A stretch of 55,879 nucleotides of DNA from Comamonadaceae bacterium (GTDB lineage: Bacteria; Pseudomonadota; Gammaproteobacteria; Burkholderiales; Burkholderiaceae_C): the NCBI GenBank assembly GCA_947475685.1, contig CANJNC010000019.1, positions 1-55,879 on the forward strand, in the 5' to 3' direction. The notes beneath the pieces are model-generated. The model had not been told where the DNA came from, searched no databases, and saw nothing but the letters and a program-made list of their open reading frames with translations. Positions within the stretch are counted from its first letter, which is position 1, and the number at the start of each line of letters is the position of its first letter. This document shows, piece after piece, positions 51,414-55,879 of this stretch. The position numbers were made by a program, and so were the translations under genes.

Positions 51414-51887
51414 ATGGATCTCGATCTCACTGACTTAAAGATTTTGACACAGCTGCAGCAAGACAGCTCATTGACCAATGTGGAGTTGGCCAAGCGCGTG
51501 CATCTCTCACCCTCGCCTTGTTTGCAAAGGGTCAAGGCCTTGGAGGCTTCAAAGGTGATCAGACAGTATGTTGCCTTGGCAGACCCCCTGGCCCTTGGGA
51601 TTGGTTTGTCTGTTTTTATCTCGATCAGTCTAAAGGAGCAAGCCAAATCGGCGCTCTCTGAGTTTGAGCAGCGCATTGTTGAGCAAGACGAGGTCATGGA
51701 ATGCTATTTAATGACGGGCGACTGTGACTATTTGATTCGAGTCGCAGTCAAAGACATTGGTGCATTGGAGCGGTTTATTCTTGAACAATTGACCCCTATT
51801 CCTGGTATTGAAAAGATCAGGTCGAGTTTTGCGCTCAAACAAGTGAGGTACAAAACAGCGCTACCGCTCTCAGGGGTCAAAGTCTAG
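51414..51887 (+). CDS. Lrp/AsnC-family transcriptional regulator
   Basis: A 157-residue regulator with an N-terminal helix-turn-helix (LTNVELAKRVHLSPSPCLQRVKAL, about 18-42, as two segments) and a C-terminal RAM/AsnC ligand-binding domain (ECYLMTGDCDYLIRVAVKDI). The length is normal. It is divergent from the orphan E1 gene, with a perfect palindrome between them, so it most likely controls that gene and itself in response to an amino acid. MdeR and BkdR are precedents for this pairing with 2-oxoacid dehydrogenases. Confidence 0.93.
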   Translation: MDLDLTDLKILTQLQQDSSLTNVELAKRVHLSPSPCLQRVKALEASKVIRQYVALADPLALGIGLSVFISISLKEQAKSALSEFEQRIVEQDEVMECYLMTGDCDYLIRVAVKDIGALERFILEQLTPIPGIEKIRSSFALKQVRYKTALPLSGVKV

Positions 51888-51971
51888 TGTTTTCCCTTAG
51901 GTTCTGCTGGATCTGAGTTTGGCATTCAAATGGGGTTTGAGTGTTTATTTCGTTATCATCAAAGTCTCTAA

Positions 51972-52025
51972 TACCTTAAGTCCTTTAAGCCCCTTAAGCC
52001 CCTTAAGCTCTTCAAGCTCTTTAAG
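51972..52025. repeat. six tandem 9-bp repeats upstream of fhs
   Basis: Six consecutive 9-mers ending in AAG follow the pattern (C/T)CCCTTAAG: TACCTTAAG, TCCTTTAAG, CCCCTTAAG twice, CTCTTCAAG, CTCTTTAAG. They end 60 bases before the fhs start. The unit is 9 bases, so copy-number change would alter spacing without a reading frame being involved. The protein-like reading on the minus strand is a by-product of the repeat. Confidence 0.9.
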
Positions 52026-52085
52026 TATTTTTTTGGCAAGCACAAGGTCAGTTTTGGCCTATGTATAAATTTACATCTACAAAAA

Positions 52086-53771
52086 ATGAGCACCAAATTA
52101 TCTACAAACATCGATATTGCGCAATCTGCAAACATGCGTCCGATTGTCCCCTTGGCCATGGAAAAGGCTCAAATACCAAGCGAGGCATTGGAGCCATTTG
52201 GCCACTACAAGGCTAAAATTTCTTTAGATTATGTGCAGTCCTTAAAGTCTAGACCCAATGGAAAGCTGGTCTTGGTGACTGCCATCTCACCTACGCCTGC
52301 CGGTGAGGGCAAGACCACCACAACGGTGGGTTTGGGAGACGCGCTTAACCACATTGGTAAAAAAGCCATGATCTGTCTGAGAGAGCCCTCCTTGGGTCCT
52401 GTCTTTGGAGTCAAGGGCGGGGCTGCTGGAGGTGGGCATGCGCAAGTTGTTCCGATGGAGGATATCAACTTGCATTTCACGGGCGACTTCAATGCAATTT
52501 GTTTGGCCAACAATTTGCTGGCCGCCATGATCGATAACCATATCCATCATGGCAATGCACTTAACATCGATACGCGTCGCATCACTTGGAAACGCGTGGT
52601 CGATATGAACGACCGGGCCCTCAGAAAAATTGTCAATGGTCTTGGAGGTGTTGCCAATGGTTTTGAGCGCGAGGATGGCTTTGACATTGTAGTGGCTTCC
52701 GAAGTCATGGCCATCTTTTGTTTGGCCAACAGCCTTCAAGACCTCAAGGAGCGTCTTGGGCAAATCGTGATTGGCTACAGCAAGCAGCTAACGCCCATTT
52801 TGGCCAAGGATTTGAAGGCGCATGGTGCCATGGCCGTTTTGCTCAAACAGGCCTTTGCGCCCAATTTGGTTCAAACCATTGAGAATAATTTGGCCATCAT
52901 TCATGGTGGTCCCTTTGCCAATATTGCCCATGGTTGTAATTCAGTGATCGCAACCCAGACTGCGCTCAAATTGGCCGATTATGTGGTGACTGAGGCTGGG
53001 TTTGGTTCAGATTTAGGCGCTGAAAAGTTCATTGACATCAAGTGTCGCAAGTCCGGTTTGCGACCCTCGGCGGTCGTTTTGGTGGCCACGGCACGAGCTT
53101 TGAAATACCACGGTGGTGTTGAAGTCAAACAAACCGGTCTTGAGAATTTAGACGCTTTGGCCAAAGGATTCGTCAACTTGGAGCGTCACATCCGCAACAT
53201 GCGAGAGGTGTTTGGTCTACCCTGTGTGGTGGCGATCAATCACAGAACGGAGGACACGGATGCGGAGATTGAGTTGCTCAGACAGTTCTCTGCAAGACTC
53301 GGTGTGCAAGTGATCTTGGCCAAGCATTGGGCTGAGGGCGGTGCGGGAGCGACCGAGTTGGCCCAGGCCGTTGTCGCCATGTGTGAGACCCCGAATACGT
53401 TCAAGTTTGCCTATGAAGATGCAGATTCATTGTGGGACAAGATCAATGCAGTGGCCACAAAGATTTATGGCGCCTCAGGCATTGCCGCAGAGGCCAAAGT
53501 CAAGGCGCAGTTGGAAGTCTTCCAAAAGGCGGGTTATGGACACTTTCCGATTTGTATAGCCAAGACCCAATACTCCTTTAGCACCGACCCTACACTCAAA
53601 GGCGCACCCAGTGGACACGTTTTAAACATTCGTGAAGTGCGCCTGTCTGCGGGTGCTCAGTTTGTGGTGGCCATTTGCGGCGAAGTCATGACCATGCCCG
53701 GTCTGCCTGCAGTGCCCTCAGCAGAAGCAATCGATATCACTGAGAGTGGACGAGTCGTCGGTCTTTTCTAG
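52086..53771 (+). CDS. fhs: formate-tetrahydrofolate ligase
   Basis: A 561-residue protein with the ATP-binding [18 protein letters not shown] (about 65) and the family signature [21 protein letters not shown] in two adjacent segments (about 115-136). It continues with [30 protein letters not shown] and ends [11 protein letters not shown]. It makes 10-formyl-tetrahydrofolate from formate, ATP and THF in the cytoplasm. A free-standing fhs would assimilate formate released by demethylation or by ring or amide breakdown; this link to the catabolic cassettes is inference. The 9-bp tandem repeat precedes it. Confidence 0.97.
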   Translation: MSTKLSTNIDIAQSANMRPIVPLAMEKAQIPSEALEPFGHYKAKISLDYVQSLKSRPNGKLVLVTAISPTPAGEGKTTTTVGLGDALNHIGKKAMICLREPSLGPVFGVKGGAAGGGHAQVVPMEDINLHFTGDFNAICLANNLLAAMIDNHIHHGNALNIDTRRITWKRVVDMNDRALRKIVNGLGGVANGFEREDGFDIVVASEVMAIFCLANSLQDLKERLGQIVIGYSKQLTPILAKDLKAHGAMAVLLKQAFAPNLVQTIENNLAIIHGGPFANIAHGCNSVIATQTALKLADYVVTEAGFGSDLGAEKFIDIKCRKSGLRPSAVVLVATARALKYHGGVEVKQTGLENLDALAKGFVNLERHIRNMREVFGLPCVVAINHRTEDTDAEIELLRQFSARLGVQVILAKHWAEGGAGATELAQAVVAMCETPNTFKFAYEDADSLWDKINAVATKIYGASGIAAEAKVKAQLEVFQKAGYGHFPICIAKTQYSFSTDPTLKGAPSGHVLNIREVRLSAGAQFVVAICGEVMTMPGLPAVPSAEAIDITESGRVVGLF

Positions 53772-53778
53772 CTTTCCC

Positions 53779-53794
53779 AAACGCATGGCGTTTT
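53779..53794 (+). terminator. weak terminator hairpin after fhs
   Basis: AAACGC-ATG-GCGTTT followed by one more T gives a 6-base stem eight bases after the fhs stop. It lies between convergent genes. It is short, so only a tentative terminator. Confidence 0.4.
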
Positions 53795-53807
53795 ACCCCG
53801 CTGAGCT

Positions 53808-54782
53808 TTACTCCATGGTGGCGCCAGAGTCTTCTATCACGCGCTTCCATTTGGCCGATTCTGTAATGATCTCCTGCGCCATGGCCTCAGGCGTGCTGGA
53901 CTTGGGAAACAGTCCCAACTTGTCCATTCTGTCTTGCAAGACGGGGTCAGCCAATGTGGCGACGAGCTCATGGTTCAAACGCGCAACAATCTCACTGGGT
54001 GTTCCCGCCTTGACGCTCAGGTAATTCACTGGCGTGGCATCAAAGTCCTTGATTTGATCAGAAACGGGGGGCAGCTCTGGCATGGCTGGGCTGCGTTGGG
54101 GCATGGCAATGCCCAGGGCTTTAAGTTGTCCAGACTTGATGTAAGGCAAATAAACGGAGAGGCTGTCAATCGACATTTGAACGTTGCCACTCAACAAGTC
54201 TTGCACCACCTGTCCCGTGCCCTTGTAGGGGACATGGGTGATTTCGATTTGAGCCATGCGCTTGAAGAGCTCGCCCGAGAGATGGCTTGTCGCTCCAATG
54301 CCCGCGCTGCCAAAGAAGATCTTGCCTGGATTTTTTTGTGCATAGGTGATCAACTCTTGCACCGTGTTGGCGGGCACTTTGGGGTTGATCACCAAAACGC
54401 TAGGGACCCAAGCAATGCGAGAGACCGGTAATAGTTGATTGGGGGCATAGGGCAGCCGACCTTTCATCAAAAAGGGGTTGGTGATCTGTGGCCCAGGTGT
54501 GGTGTAGAGCAGGGTGTAGCCATCTGCTGGAGAGTTGACCACAAAGGCCGCGCCCGTGGTGGCTCCGCCCCCGGGCTTGTTGTCCACCACCACGCTTTGT
54601 CCTAGGCGTTTGGAGAGTCCCTCGCTCACCATTCGAGCTGTCTGGTCGGCCGCACCGCCTGGTGCAAATGGCACCACCATTCTGATGGGGCGATTGGGGT
54701 AAGCGTCAAGTGCCAAGCCGGCAAGGGGCAGCAGCAAGAGAAGAAGGCCTTGAAGAACGAGATGAGGATTGAACGCATTCAT
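53808..54782 (-). CDS. Bug/TctC-family substrate-binding protein (tandem copy 2)
   Basis: A 324-residue member with a signal peptide (LLLLLLPLAGLALDAYPNR; cut near the first ALD). MVVPFAPGGAADQTAR, DNKPGGGATTGAAFV, PADGYTLLYTTPGPQ, GSAGIGATSHLSGELF and HVPYKGTGQVVQDLLSG form a near-consensus sequence. It follows the gene at 54806 by 23 bases on the same strand, so the two form one transcript. It is convergent with fhs. No enzyme gene belongs to this unit within the window; it may lie beyond the right edge. Confidence 0.95.
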   Translation of the reverse strand: MNAFNPHLVLQGLLLLLLPLAGLALDAYPNRPIRMVVPFAPGGAADQTARMVSEGLSKRLGQSVVVDNKPGGGATTGAAFVVNSPADGYTLLYTTPGPQITNPFLMKGRLPYAPNQLLPVSRIAWVPSVLVINPKVPANTVQELITYAQKNPGKIFFGSAGIGATSHLSGELFKRMAQIEITHVPYKGTGQVVQDLLSGNVQMSIDSLSVYLPYIKSGQLKALGIAMPQRSPAMPELPPVSDQIKDFDATPVNYLSVKAGTPSEIVARLNHELVATLADPVLQDRMDKLGLFPKSSTPEAMAQEIITESAKWKRVIEDSGATME

Positions 54783-54805
54783 ATTTTTTGTGCTCCAGTG
54801 TGTTT

Positions 54806-55819
54806 TTATTCAAGTGTTATTTTTTGCGATTGAATGACATTGCCCCAGCGGCGGGATTCGTCGGTTGAGAACTTTTCAAAGTCTTTGGCGCTCAAAAATA
54901 CTGGAACCAGTCCAAAGCTGCGCATCCTCTCTTGCGTTGCTGCAGAGGAGGCGACTTTTTGCAAAGCCCCTTCGATCTCGGCACGCCGTGCTTCAGGTAC
55001 TTTTTGCTGCGTATAAAAGCCAAACCAACTGCTTGAGATGACGCCAGGGGCCACACCGGACTCCTCCACAGTGGGCAAGTCGGGGGCCTCGCTCAGACGC
55101 TTGTCAGTGGTCACCGCCAGGGCGCGGATGCGGCCCTCCTTGGTGTAGCGCATGGATTGCATGGTGTCAAAATAGGCCTTGACCTCGCCGGACAAAAAGT
55201 CCTTGATGGCCTCTCCTGTGCCCTTGTAGGGAATGTGCAAGATTTTGATGCCTGCACTGGAGGCGAAAAGTTCAGCAGCCAAGTGGGGGCTAGAGCCTAC
55301 ACCAGCGGATGCGAAAGACAGCACAGTTGGATTTTTCTTGGCGTAGTTCACCAGCTCACTGATATTGCGCGCTGGCACTGAGGCGTGCACGTACAACACA
55401 TTGGGCGCAAAGGCCACCAGCGCCAAGGGCGTGAGGTCTGCAGGCTTGTAGGGCAGTTCTTTAAATAGAAATGGATTGGTCACCATGCCAACGCTACCCA
55501 GCAGCAGCGTGTGCCCATCGGGGACAGACCTGGCCACTTGCGCCGCACCCAGTGAAGCGCCTGCACCCGGACGGTTCTCAACCAAGACGGCTTGAGCCCA
55601 AAGCTCCTTGAGTTGTTGGGAATAATAGCGCGCAATGTTGTCTGTCAACCCTGCTGGGGCGTAGGGGACAACAATTTGAACGGCCTTATCGGGATAGGAT
55701 TGCGCCGTTGAAATCCTTGGCCATGCCAGCAGTGCCAAAGCATATAAAACACTTAGAGCACATAAAGCAGACTGAAATAGGGATCGACGCCCCAAGCTTA
55801 GAGATAGGTTGATTTGCAT
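54806..55819 (-). CDS. Bug/TctC-family substrate-binding protein (tandem copy 1)
   Basis: A 337-residue member. The ATG at 55819 is preferred because AGGAG lies six bases upstream, whereas ATG 55825 touches it. The signal peptide is long (about 40 residues, core ALCALSVLYALALLAW, mature end near QSYPDKA). IVVPYAPAGLTDNIAR, VENRPGAGASLGAAQVA, PDGHTLLLGSVG and HIPYKGTGEAIKDFLSG follow. HIPYKGTG is shared with the next gene, consistent with a tandem duplication followed by divergence. Upstream sequence to the window edge (55820-55879) would hold the promoter. Confidence 0.94.
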   Translation of the reverse strand: MQINLSLSLGRRSLFQSALCALSVLYALALLAWPRISTAQSYPDKAVQIVVPYAPAGLTDNIARYYSQQLKELWAQAVLVENRPGAGASLGAAQVARSVPDGHTLLLGSVGMVTNPFLFKELPYKPADLTPLALVAFAPNVLYVHASVPARNISELVNYAKKNPTVLSFASAGVGSSPHLAAELFASSAGIKILHIPYKGTGEAIKDFLSGEVKAYFDTMQSMRYTKEGRIRALAVTTDKRLSEAPDLPTVEESGVAPGVISSSWFGFYTQQKVPEARRAEIEGALQKVASSAATQERMRSFGLVPVFLSAKDFEKFSTDESRRWGNVIQSQKITLE

Positions 55820-55879
55820 ACGCATCTCCTAAAAATGAGATTGACAGAAAAAAAGCACTTAAAACCCCCTTCTAAAGCC

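Noticed and set aside
51968..52159. Minus-strand open frame with a repeated KSL/RGL pattern opposite the fhs leader
   Set aside because: The pattern arises only from the 9-bp tandem repeat; the frame overlaps the fhs start and has no ribosome site or family resemblance.

Overview
The window looks like an accessory catabolic region of a chromosome from a betaproteobacterium of the order Burkholderiales. The evidence is a very high density of orphan Bug/TctC-type periplasmic solute-binding proteins (twelve, with no TctA or TctB membrane partner in view), MmgE/PrpD and DUF1185 proteins beside them, a homodimeric AceE-type 2-oxoacid dehydrogenase, and aromatic-acid genes of the LigJ/LigK, Rieske oxygenase and extradiol (VOC) families. 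Base composition is moderate. One stretch (about 38.8-43.3 kb) is visibly richer in A+T. No rRNA, tRNA, CRISPR array or insertion sequence was recognised.

Layout. 1-3914 (+): end of an ABC-type binding protein, a 4,5-dihydroxyphthalate-decarboxylase-like protein, a RidA protein, and LigJ and LigK, the last two steps of the 4,5-cleavage route of protocatechuate/gallate. 3973-12314: three TctC proteins mixed with a FAH-family hydrolase, a PcaD-like hydrolase, an operon of an extradiol dioxygenase-like protein plus alpha/beta hydrolase, an OmpW porin and a carboxymuconolactone decarboxylase-like protein. 12744-19207 (+): FAH protein, TctC, DUF1185, TctC and two MmgE/PrpD proteins. 19408-29593 (+): a long collinear unit with an NMT1/TauA-type ABC importer, SDR, cupin, alpha/beta hydrolase, IclR regulator, TPP enzyme, L-aspartate dehydrogenase, TctC and a second SDR, many joined by start/stop overlaps. 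29613-32918 (-): reductase, Rieske oxygenase, a 75-residue protein and a second extradiol-type VOC protein. 34210-38721 (+): FAD monooxygenase, PEP mutase/isocitrate-lyase-like lyase, cysteine amidohydrolase, Asp/Glu-racemase-like protein and TctC.

38870-43273 is different in kind: a Cu(+) P-type ATPase, a DUF2892 membrane protein, and two frameshifted stress-protein genes (triple BON; GsiB/17M-like membrane protein) followed by a 'translational machinery' family protein. The divergent promoter in the middle carries two perfect FNR/ANR boxes, so this is probably an oxygen-limitation stress island. From 43493 on: TctC, D-2-hydroxyacid dehydrogenase, CMD-like protein, TctC, a zinc-type quinone oxidoreductase, an orphan AceE divergent from an Lrp/AsnC regulator with a perfect 19-bp palindrome between them, formate-tetrahydrofolate ligase preceded by a 9-bp tandem repeat, and two tandem TctC genes.

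How it works together (inference): the region is a set of small uptake-plus-catabolism cassettes for aromatic and carboxylic acids, each with its own TctC protein. RidA, aspartate dehydrogenase and the amidase/isomerase-like pair hint that at least part of the chemistry handles nitrogen-containing intermediates. No complete known pathway can be assembled from the window alone.
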